Shown here piece by piece: positions 26,001 through 38,000 of a stretch of DNA of 64,000 nucleotides (position 1 is its first letter; each line of letters starts with the position of its first letter). Under the pieces are notes generated by a model. That model searched no databases, was not told where the DNA came from, and was given only the letters and a program-made list of their open reading frames with translations. This DNA is from Cristatella mucedo (taxonomy: Eukaryota; Bryozoa; Phylactolaemata; Cristatellidae). The translations under genes and the position numbers were made by a program. The stretch spans positions 12,947,501-13,011,500 of the forward strand of contig WPIO01000003.1 of NCBI GenBank assembly GCA_009760855.2, given 5' to 3'.

Positions 26001-29000
26001 ACAACTAGACCTACCTCCTGAAACCAAGCATATACACGAACCATCTATACATGCTATTTGGATGTCGATATCGATCATAGCTTGCTATGCACGAGTCGGT
26101 AGTCACAGCTTCTTAAAGCTTCCTTCCGAATAAGTACTGCCCACCACTGAGACAGCTGCCATGCAGGAAATAGCACAGCTACAAAGCTGGCCCATGTCAC
26201 TGGGGCTGTGGGATGGAATCTGTCACTTGCTGTCACGAAGACAAAATAATTTAGGAAGCAACTATGATAGTACACAAGTATTACTACTTACTAATATTGC
26301 AGAGACAAATTTTCACATAATATTAATAATAATAACAATAACAATGGTGGAAAATATTTATACAGCACCTTAAGTGAACCAAATCTCTTTCAAAGCATTT
26401 TACAAATGCAGGAAAGGAAACATGTCAACTGATTGGCAATAAATGCATAGTTTTAATATGCATACACACACGAAGGACAATTCACGTGGACAGAGCAAAT
26501 CCTGTGAGGAACCGAGGATTTTTAGCCTACTTTTTAATGCCAACAAGTCGGTGGATGCCATGATGCCGGCAGTTAGCTCCAAGCATTGGGAGCATGCAAA
26601 CTGCAGGCATGCTCTCCAAGGAGTCTCAGACTCGTTGGAGCCACAGCTTTACGATCAGACTCAGAGAAGCAGGTGCTACGATCAGAATCCTGATGAGAAA
26701 GTATTCCAGACAGGTAGGCCAAAGCAAGAAGCGACCTTTGATGTCGATACTCTGCTTGATGGGAAGCCATTGTAGGTCGGTGAGAAGTCGTGTAATGTCG
26801 CAGTTGTGACATTCACGATAGACAAGCCTAGCAGAAAAGTTTTGCAACAAGTGCAAGCGGCTCACTGTACAGACACGAAGACCTGCAAGTAGTGAGTTAG
26901 ACAGATGTCTAGCTGGGAAGTCACAAATGTATGGACCAGCCTGTCTGCAATATCCGTATCTAAGCAAGTCCAAATCTTTGCAGCCTTATGCTTACCTGGA
27001 ACTAGGCAGACATGACAGGTGAGCTGGCATGGTCAACCAGTGAAAGATAATTTCGAAACGGGACATGCAGCCTCCTCACACAGGCTACAGGACATATTCT
27101 GGCCGAGCCCAGTTTGAGAGCTAGGCTGCCCAGTTCTGACTGACACCAGGTCTGCTTATAAGCAATCGGAAGGCTTTAGTCGCAATTCAATTTGAGAAGG
27201 TTTGCTGCCACCATCCAAGCAGGCAGCACAGACACACAGCTCACACACAGTGGCAACATGGTGGCACACAATGGAGCGCTAACTCGAAGAAGAACAATCA
27301 GCTTGAATCCCATTCTTGAAAGGACTGCTCTCAGCCTGCTCATCGATCGAGCTCGATGCACGCGCCTGTACATGATGCACGATCGATTCGATGATTCACA
27401 TGATGCACGATCGAGTTCGATGCACGCGCCCGCACAGCTTTGCTCGTGCGAGGCCTCCTCTGCCAACGGCGTACCACTCATCTCTGCTCAACTGCAAAGC
27501 ACTAGTCAGCCAGACCCGATGCTTCTGAAGCTGCCGAACACCTACTGCTCACGCTACGGCGGCTGGCATTGCCTGCAGCGGCGCCCCGCCGACTGCCTGC
27601 CAGGCGCTCTGGCGCCGCTTTATCATGACCACACTCGCAGCACAGCGGGGCAGCTGCTACACACAGCCACGGCATGCTGGCAGCGCAGAGCAGCCATCGT
27701 CTCGCGGCTTACCAGATAGGGCACCGTCGAAGCACCCATATCCGAACAGAACCGGGCCAGTATCAGCAGCAGTGGCGGAGCACCGGCGGCAGAGGCTGCA
27801 CTGCTGGCGTTGCCGCCCGGTGCCTCGCAGTACTCCTGCAGAAAGTGAACGCACGACTGGTCACCGGTGACACAGCGACCACGGCGGCAAGTAACAGCAG
27901 CAGCCAGCGTCCCATCTCGATGCAGGGCATGATGATCAGCGTCATGGGATCAAGGACTGACATACAAAGAGAGGCTCAAGCGTCGCACTCACCACGTCAA
28001 AAGGCACCTGCAGGCGCAATAGGGAGCCACAGAGCATTACCATGCCTGACAGATCTAGGATGCCGGAGCCAGGGACTAGCACTGGGAGGTAGCTCCACAC
28101 GTGATGAGACACAAGAGAGTGTGGCCGCAGTGTGAACCGCTGCTACCGACGGTGCCAAATTGCAAGCGCAGCACAGCTCAGATCGCTTGCGTGCAATGTG
28201 GCAAAGTGGTTGTAGGAGATTCTCCCCCCCCCCCCCCGACATTTCCCCTGGTGGACCCTAGGACATTCGTCCTATGTTGATGGATGTATAACTAAGAATA
28301 CAGATATATATGCACACACACACACACGCGCACACGCACACAAATACACGAACAAATCAAGTTCACGCTTTATTGAAATAAAATCAATTCAGTATAATTG
28401 GACGTTTTGTTAATTCCTGGTTGGCCTAGCACTACACAGTCCGTTTGATCAATCACAAAAACGAGCAATAAAAAGGTGCAAACAATCACGGTACTCTGAA
28501 AAACGCATATTAGTATATATAGGTATAGAGAGGCCCTCAACCTTCAACCCTGAAACCATATACCCCAGGGGGGAAATAGGTAAGGCGGTTGCTTTTCACG
28601 ACCTCGGCCCCGAGGTCATGGGTTTGATTCCAGCAGTGAGTGCTCCTTTATCGCCACTGCAAGCGGTGGTGGTAGTCGTAAAGACTCTTCTGTCGCTATA
28701 CAAAAAGAGGCTGTTAAATCAGCTAGTTATTTATATATTTACCCCAGGGGGTAATGTCCCGGGAGAAATGTCTTGGGGGAAGTCGGAGGGGGTAATGTCC
28801 GTACCCCGGCAAAACCATGTTGATGTCATGATGTGAAGCGCAGCCCTCCCAACTGCCCCCCCCCGAAGCCCCTCTCCACCGGCCCCCCACCCCGCAGCTA
28901 TGTCGCTGGCCAGCTGTATATGCCTCCAACAAATTTAATGCATGCTCAAACCGTGCCCATGGAAACTGGATTGCAGCCGTGCCCACTGGAAACTTGTCAC

Positions 29001-32000
29001 TCACATTATCAGTATTCTTGAACCGAACAAATGCTATGCTAAATTCGAGCGGCCCATTCGATCCGTTGCACTGTGGCTAGAAGGTCCCAGTCGAAACACC
29101 AGTCAACTCGGCATGCTGCTACCTGCGGGTATCCGGCTAGCCTCGTAAACGACCAAGGGCAACCGGAAACCGAATCGATCGCACGATCTGAAGCACCGAC
29201 GGCTCGGAACAAGCAGCCACCCAGCACAGTGGGCAAACGAGCCTTGCCTGCACAGCCGAAGCGCAGCTCTGGAGCTCCTTAGAAGAGGAGGAGGAACATT
29301 CGTGAAGCCAACCCTACAGGCTAACCAAGCAGGCTTACTTCTTGTAGACTTCCTGCCCACTATATGGAAACTTTTAAGGAGACTCATTACAGAAAATATT
29401 AAAGCTACTAAAATACGATGGGCGCACATGAGAATACGCTAGCGAAAGAGCAAACGAAGCTCTTTGCATGAACGCTTGCTCATATGCATCAGTAGCCATG
29501 AACTAGCCAAGAACAAAAGGACAAGTACCGTACCGGAAGCCAGAGTAAAGGAGGTATAGCAGTGCCAGAATCAGAGGCCGGAGCAGTAAGTCCAGACTCG
29601 TCGCAAGAGGACTCGTCGTGAAAATTTGAGCTCTACAGTCTCGGGACCAGCAGAGCAAAAGCGACCGTCGCCAGCAAGCTCTAAGTGCACGGCACGTGGC
29701 AAGACACGTGGTCAAGACACGGCCTAATTTATTGGCCCGACTCGACCTCGGGTACGAGGAGGCTGGTGCTGCTGTGGCTATTTAGTTTCGGACTCAAGTC
29801 AAGTCGTGATAAAGCGTGCCGCTAGAGTGACTATTTACTCGTACCCTTCGCTCAAACGCGAGTCATCGCAGTGCACTTAGCTACGACAACACACGGTGCA
29901 TTTCTTGTGTGTGACGATCAATTTATAATGTTGCAAGGAACAAACAAGAGGCTTGGTGATGAAGCATTCCATGTTTACTAAAGTGTGCTGCTTTAGAGCC
30001 AGCTGCCCGACTCCTTACAATGAAAAGGAATGGATGTAAGAAAAACGACTTCCCTCGGTCACTAATTACCGACCAAAAAGCATAGTTCATCATCATGATG
30101 GCGAATCCAAAGGTCGGCACATAGCTGTTGCTTATCGGGCACACAGACTTGCCATTTTTCTTGGAAGGCTGGCCAAGTAAGGATCTCACGTGAAATAGGC
30201 CAGGCTTTGAATGTGGCTCTAGCTCCCTTGATTTGACATTCAAAAAGAAGTTAAGTATCTAGAAAGAGATTTGGCTCTCTTTTGAGTGCTATGCAAAAGT
30301 TTTAGTATTATTGGCAGTGGCAGAGCCAGTGGCAGGGCATATGCCTCCCCCCTACGACAAGGCAGTGACCTGACCATCACCAAGGACGCAATTATATCTT
30401 AACTCCACACGATGAGCAACCACAAAGTTAATGTCGAATAAAAACTTATTTTTCTCTACAATTTTTAATCAACTGGGGTCTAGTTCTGCCTATATGAACA
30501 TTTTGCAGGTCTTGCCCCGCCTACATAAAAACTGTGCATGCCTTGCGCCCCCAGATGAAAATCCTAGCTCTGACACTGATTATTGGTATTATTATTGCTA
30601 TCATTATCATAATTCTTGCTGCAATTATTATTGCTATTATTGCTATTATAAAAATTGCTATTAGTATTACTATAATCATTATTATTATTGTATGCTTGCC
30701 GTGTCATCTCTTCTTGTCTTGCAAAGGCTTTACTTTCCTGATTCCAGCAGCGGAGCTTCCGGCATTGCATGGAAATATTGAAAAGTTATACATATCGTTC
30801 GTTGGACATTTATGCATATGATGCTCCTGCTCCTCTGAGCACCAACGCCCGGCCGTCGAAGAATCGCCCAACTGGAAGTGATGCAAGCGCCGCAGCTACA
30901 CAGTACTCACTGAGGCAATCTCGAGTATGCGCCGCAGGTGGCCCAACATCAGCTTCTCCCTCACTTCAGTGCAAAACGTGGAGCGAAAATAAGACTTGGC
31001 CGAGAACGTCACAATAGTCTCGAGGAAAGGCTGCAAGGGAACCGCACTGCCAGCCATGTTGAATCAGCCACATCAACAATGGACATCAGCAGAATGAACG
31101 TACGACAGCCGATGAATCCACTAACGGGCGATAAACGGAGCGTCGCAGCAGGGCGATTTCTTATGGGTGCAGACCTGCAGGCTCGTCAGGGTCGACTTGA
31201 CGCGGTCCACTACGGCCACGTTGAAGTCGTGAAGCAGCGGTGCTAATGCCGGCGATGGACCAGCACCGCTGCCCGGCTCGGGCCGACCTGCTGCCGGCTG
31301 ACCGGTGGCAGCGGCGGCGGCAGCCCTTGGCGCAGCGAGTGACTGACGGATGTCGGTGAGCGTGCCTGCAGGAAAGGCGTAGCTCGTATGGTTGTGACGC
31401 TCGCACGGCCGTGCCGCAGGCGGTCGCGAAGTGCAGTCAGCGGTGGCAGCAGAGGCAATAGGGTGATAGGTGATACCTGTGAAGTGCTCGTTGAGTGAAA
31501 GCAAATATTGCGCAACGCGCTCCTTCGTTGCTCTCAGCACGATCTCGTTCCCGGCTCTGAAACGAAAACAGTCGAAGAGAAACGTTGGCAAAACAGCGCC
31601 GAACGAAAGACCACCAGGAGCCCCAACTGCCAGTGGCTAACGAGCCAGTGAGCAAACATCCGGTCTTCATGTCCAGCCTTGTTTTCTCGAAGGGGGCAGC
31701 CGCATTTACTCGCAGCCAAGCTGCACAGACGACACCAACGACCAGCCGTGTCACGTATAGGCAGCCTGCACCGACGAACTTGCACCGACGAACATATGCA
31801 GTTCACAGGTTCGAGGAAGTTAACTTGTTGGACCGGGGTTCGGTGCGCGGTGGGGGAGGGAAGACAGATCGGCTACCGATGGGTACCTGGCGAAATCCGT
31901 GTTGGGAAGCAGCTTGTTCATCGCCTGCAGACGCCGATGGAATCTGTCCAGGGCACGGACCAGAAGCTTAGTGTCACATCGCCTATCCTGAATGATGGAG

Positions 32001-35000
32001 GCGGGCAAGCATCTGCTCAGCCTCACGCAGGCGACTGCAGTGCAGTGCAGGCAAATGCGAGCCAACGGCGTCATGAGCCAACGACCGGCAGCATCGGCTG
32101 GGCGATCGAGCGATGCGCGCGCTCAGCTGTGCTGCTGCTGCTTGTGAACTGTCTGCCCGGCTCGGTTACCTCCAGGCTCAGTCGCCGATCAATGAGGGCA
32201 AAGTAGGCATCCATGAGCTCGTGGACAAAATTGATGAGCGTCTTCACGGCAACCATATCCGAACTCCCACTGTGAGTGCAAGAAAAATTGAGATCACATC
32301 TCACCGATTAGGAGTCAGGACAGTGCTGGCTGCACAGTTGGCCACTGCGAACGCAGGCAGAGACTGCAGGATTGGGGATTGCAGGATTGGCTCGGTCGAA
32401 GCACACGATCGTGCTGATAGGCCAGCAGATAGAGCGAAAACAGTGCCACTAGAAAAAGCGAGAAAGGAAGTAGGCTCTCTAGGCCTAGCCAGCACGTTTA
32501 CAGGCCAAGATCATTCAGCAAAAAACGGCCAAAAACCAGCAGGCAGCCGATGCTACGAGCCAAAAGGACCGACGAGGCAAAGGCTTCCTCACTCGATCAT
32601 ACAATAACTATGTGGCCGAATAAACGCTCGAGCAAAAGCACTCTGCATGGCACTATAAATGTCTGCCACGGGAGCTCGACAACCAGGTTGAAAGTCATCG
32701 CCAACGCCTGATTGCCAGTCGAAGCCGAGGCAGCAACGTGGCCCAAGAACGCGATGCTTTGCGCGTATGTGAGGACAGTATGTTGGCTTCTCGATTTGGG
32801 CCGAAATGAGCAGCAGCGATCCACAGCCACCTGCCGGCGGCTTCAGATCGCGGTCCGGCCGCACGTGGTGCAAGAATGGGCCCACCCGCCGTTTCTTTCG
32901 AAATAACGTAAGCTACTTGGATTGTAGCCTTCGATTTGGTGTCAGAGGTTGGAGATTTAACTCAGGAGCAACACAACTTGTATATCCTATTTTCTCTCTG
33001 GTGCCTCGACATAGAGTAGTTGATAAATCCTGCAGTACAATTCACACCAGAGAGATGGCACCCCCGAAATGGATGACAGATTCATCCCAAAGTTTATTGT
33101 CAAGCATGCTGTCTAGCATTGCTGTCGGCTTAGTATAGTTTGATTGGGGGGTCACTTCTGGAGGGTTCCACGATTACCAACATAGAAGCGAATCCCTTGC
33201 ACCTTAGGTCGATTTTGTTATGCATCTTAATCAGAGCACCATCTTCATCGTTTACATGCAGTTTCAGCGCAAACCCTTCGTTTCTACAAATGCACACCTT
33301 AGCATGTCTGGTCACCTGATGTCGATTTGAACACTTAACAAAGCATCCTCGTTGGGGTCCGAATCCCACACTACTTTGTGTAAACCATCGGCAAGCAAGC
33401 ACATCAGCTAACGGCTCTGGTTCAGAATTCACGAGTGAGCAATTTCGATCACTCGTGTCCCTCCCATATCAAAGCTAGACGGCAAGCCAGTTTGTCTTGT
33501 CTTTGATTATTTACCGAGCTACAGCAAGGAAGCATTGGTGGATTTTGATGGTCTCTGGAGGGCAGCACGTGGAGTCATTCTCTCTTAGTTCTGACACCCA
33601 GTGCAAAACTGTGGGCAAACTCACTCTGCCAGAGGGCAGATGGTGACGGAAACGCCGGAGTTCTCGAGGCGCTCGAACTTGACGACTCGGGTCGTTGGGG
33701 TCCAGTCGAGCAGGGCAGCACCAGCCCTTATCGCCCACCACACAGGGGCTGATGGCTGCCAAGGCTCATCTGCCGCCTCGAGGCTGTTGAATCAGCAGGC
33801 TTTAAAGTTTTTTTTTTATTGCTCCAACAAAGCAGCTGTTCAAATTCTCTGGAGCCGCCGGTAGACAGCTGCGATTGACACAGGTTAGTTGCTGCAGTGT
33901 CTACTGCCAGCCTCCTGCACCGGCAGTGGCCAGGGCTACCACCTGCCAGCGGCTGCAACAGCATCAGCATTAGCAGCCGCCCCTTGGGGCTGGCTTTCAG
34001 GCCTAGGCCGCAGGCCAGGCAGCACGAGGCAAGGCCTGTGGCCTCCTTGAGAGATTCTTGGTGACTCAAAGGCTGAGCTTCACTCACCAGTGGAGCCCTC
34101 ACCCTGCTTAGCCCTGAACATCGACCATCTGGCCCATCGACCACCAATTTCCCAGTGGCTAATTGCGAAGCCAATTTGCTGTTAGTATTCCTCGGTTTAT
34201 CGTGCAAGCTGCTGCTACCGTCGTGAGCATCGCAGTTGCCACACCACACCACCTCTCGCCGACATGCACTGGCTAACAGTCAAACAACGGATCAATTTCA
34301 ACATTTTGTCGCTCACTTTTAGGTCACTTCATTCTTTGGCTCCAGCCTATCTCTCAGATCTACACCCCCACTAGGCCAAGCATTGTACCACCCGCTTTTC
34401 GGAATCAAACAGTTTCCCGATACTTCGTACAAACCTCAAATCCTTTGGAGACCGTGCTCCCAAAGCCTGAAACACACTCCCGACTTGCGTCAGAACATCC
34501 CCTGACTTGACCACATTTAAAAAGAACTTCAAACACGCCTATTTAGGACAGCATTTAGTGGGTCCCTGTGATTCGTCCTTCATGTTCTTATGCGTGCTGA
34601 CACTGTGCATGCTGACACTGTGCATGCTGACACTGTGCATGCTGCCACTAACCACATTTGCATGCTGACCCTGTGCATGTCACCCCTAATCATGTTATTC
34701 ATTTTGTTTATCAAGTTATAATAAGAGAAGGGTAATAATAATAATAATAAAAATAATGCACTTGATAAAGCGCCCTCAGAGAACAAATCTCTTTCTAGGC
34801 GCTGTACATTTGCTGCAAAGGGAAATGCGATTGAATGGTGAGTAATATCATCAAACATGATTTTACTTACCATTCAATTTGCATTTCCCTTTGCAGCAAA
34901 TGTAAAGCGCCTAGAAAGAGATTTGAGTTCTCTGAGGGCGCTTTATCAAGTGTATTATTGTTATTATTATTACCATTATTATTACTACCCCCTACCCATT

Positions 35001-38000
35001 TCCTTCTCGGCAACACCCGGTTCTAAGAAGCCTGCGGTGATCACCTGTCAGCCAGCTGCCTGGCCAGCCTCTATAGCCCAGGAACCGATGCACCGAGCAA
35101 GCCATTGTTCCAGCAGCAGCAGCAGCCAGAAGGCAGCAGCACAGCATAGCTGCCACAGCAGTGCTGCTGTGGCTGCTCGGCGGTTCCAGCGGTTCTTGGA
35201 ATGGTAGCTCAGGAAGAATTAACGGAAAACCACTCAGCAGCAGCAGCAGTCTCGGCAGCCACAGTGGTAGCCGCCCTGGCTGGCTCTTGGCCAGAGGAAG
35301 GCCCTAACATCCGTTTGTGGCTGCACTCGAACGATTTGACGCCTGCACGCCGGCAGGCATCTGTGGCTGGGATGGTGGCAAAGCTGGGGTTTCGACGAAT
35401 CGCATGATGCGGTCAACCGATGGCCTGGCATTTCACGACAGACTGCCAACTTCAAATTTCATTTTGCAGGAACAGGCGATCGAATGAATGATCGCTCCAG
35501 GCGAAGGGGAAACCGCACCGAAGTGAGGCTGCCCCACGATGCTTTGCCACCAAGCACCCGTCCGTGATCATGTGTCAGCCGTGCAAAGTTCACGAGACAC
35601 GTGAAGAACATCCAGTGCAAGCAAGCAGCAATGGCGCCTCGTCGGTTGTCCCCGCCGCCGGGGGGGGGGGGGCGTCCCCTGCCCGGCATGCGAGCGAGCA
35701 GCCTGCAGCAGAGAAAGGTCCTTTCCTTGAGCAGGTGAGCAAGGCTACATCTGACTGGTCTCGGACGATAAACCGAGACTCCTACCCCCTGGCAACTAAC
35801 TTCAATTATGACGATTGCCCCCTCAAGGTCAGATTGACTCTCTTTCCTGATTTGTTTGCCTCTAAGGTGAGTTGAAAATCGAGTATGTGGGTCATTTGGC
35901 TTATCACATTGCTATAGTAGTTACAATAATAATGACTTAAGATAGCACTCTCAGTGTACTTAATCTCTTCTTAATCACTTAACATATGCCACAAAGGCAA
36001 CATGTCAATGTGGTTAGCGATAGCAGGCAGGGCATCAGCACGCACAAGCATACAACGGATATTGCAAATGGGTCCAGCAAATACCGTAAGGAACAGGTGT
36101 GTTTTAAGCTTCTGTTTAAATTTCGTCGAGGCAGGGGATGTCCTGACGTCAGTCAAGAGTAAGTTCCGGGCTTCGGGAGCATACCAACTAAGGGCACGGT
36201 CTTCATAGGATTTGAGGTTGGTTGGTTCGAGGTACAGCTCATCAAAGACCCGTGTCAGAATACCAAGAAGCACGATGACTGGCCTGATTGAGAAGTAATT
36301 GGGATAGACAGGCTGAAGCTAGAGAATGAAAGAACTAAATACGACTGACAAAATCCTGAAGTCAATTCGCTGCTTGATGGAGAGCTAGAGCAGAGAAGTA
36401 ATAATAATAGTAATAATAATAGCAATAATGCACTTGATAAAGCGTCCTCAGAGAACTCAATCTCTTTCTAGGCGCTTTACATTTGCTGCAAAAGAAGCAC
36501 GATTGAATGGTGAGTGATATCATGCTTGATAAACAACATGAATAACATGGTTAGGGGAAGTGACATGTGGTGCACAAAGGCAACTGCAAGGTTCACAAAA
36601 CGAAAGCCCGGCTGGTGAGTTTTGCACTAACCGTGAGCGCCTTATTGGATAGGCCGGAAGACATCTCAGTAATGAGTTTCAGAAGTCGAGACAGGATATC
36701 ACAAATGCAGGGACCAACTTGGATGTACTACCATAGTCTCAGCAGGCCCAAATGTTTGCAATATTACGTAGCTGGAAGCAGGCAGACGTGACACTGTCAT
36801 CTAGTGAAAGGTCACTTTAGAACAGGACACCCAGATTTCGTGCAGATGTTACAGGAGATATGCTGACCAAGCCCATTTTGAGATATATGTTTTCCAATTT
36901 CTGAGTCACACTAAGTTTGCCAATAACTGGTAAGTTGGTTTTATCATCATTCAATTTGAGAAAGTTTGCTGCCATCCATGTACAAATGTCAACAATACAG
37001 GGAGCAAGGAAGTTGGGTGAATTTCAATGTGCTGGAACGTGGGGAGGTATTAAAGCACAGGTACAGCTGGAGCTGTTCAAGTTTAATGTGGCTTTGTTAT
37101 ACTTCGACTTGCCAACAAGTGTTCTGCTGGTCAACGGACATAGCATAACCTCACTCACATATTAACATGCCACCCAAAAATTCACATGACGATCACAACT
37201 GGGCACAGTTCACACATTGGCAACAGCAAATTCGGTAGTCGAGTCCAAGCTGAGCGTTCTCCCACCAATATTTGAAAAGTCTGATAAGAAAGAGTCTTGC
37301 GAAGATGACGCAACTGAGTTCAAACGCAAACCATTCGTGCTACGAACGAATCCCTCGTGTAAAAGCAGGTTTCGACAGTAGCAACGACCTCTTGAATGAC
37401 AAGGCGACCACATCTCAGCAGTGCACGAGGGCACGAACCCACAGAAATATGGCAGGTCCGCAATGCCGGAACCGGTACTCCCGACAGCAAAAAATCGCTG
37501 GGTTTCTTTCCAACAGTGTCGAAAACTGACAAGTGCACATCTTTTGGGCTGCTCAATTTCATCATCTTCGTGTGGTCGAAAGCATGAGCCAAAACACTAC
37601 TTCCATGGAGCACTTGATCGAGCACAGCCGGTGTGTTTAATGGGGTATGAGTATAGGTATCATGGGTACAGCAGTGAGCATGTACGTACAGTAGTGTGTA
37701 CCATTGGATAGATGCAGCCGAGCCACAAGACTAGCGAATGCAGGGCTGAGTACGGCAGAGTGAATAGTGCTACTCGGCCAACTTCTAGAAACTGAGGCAA
37801 CCTGGAATACTTATGTATGTATCTCCGTCAGTAACTCCACAAAGTCATAAAGACCAAGTGGGTGTTACGCAGGAGAGTTTTGTATAGCGCACTCACAGCC
37901 TAAGCGGCTTTCGGTACGCATTCGGTAGCCAACAGACTTCGTCTCACGAAACAAAGAGAAAGTGGGAAGCATAGCAGAATTAGGAGAGCAGTTGAGGTAG

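Larger units (their letters stand above)
20010..27712 (-). other. VPS51 intron 14
   Basis: Contains CT, ATT, GGGA/GA and GA microsatellites, a GC-richer part (23600-24700) with long but unrecognisable open frames, and an L2-like LINE fragment (26290-27240). At 27344-27430 a CGATCGAGCTCGATGCACGC motif is repeated. Confidence 0.7.
27836..30910 (-). other. VPS51 intron 13
   Basis: Contains the interspersed repeat, SINE-A, hAT element and ATT-rich region listed separately. The remaining 28740-30300 shows open frames without recognisable motifs. Confidence 0.75.
34255..34985 (+). mobile_element. L2/CR1-like LINE 3' end, interrupted near its tail
   Basis: Reads [19 protein letters not shown] then [13 protein letters not shown] and, near 34500, [18 protein letters not shown], the C-terminal end of an L2/CR1 RT protein, with internal stops. 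The 3' UTR breaks at about 34722 and resumes at about 34855 with CATGATTTTACTTACCATTC and the tail AAAGCGCCTAGAAAGAGATT. Confidence 0.8.

Noticed and set aside
31600-31800. Integrase-like [13 protein letters not shown] on the minus strand
   Set aside because: Lies wholly in the 330-bp VPS51 intron 10, with no continuation; probably chance.
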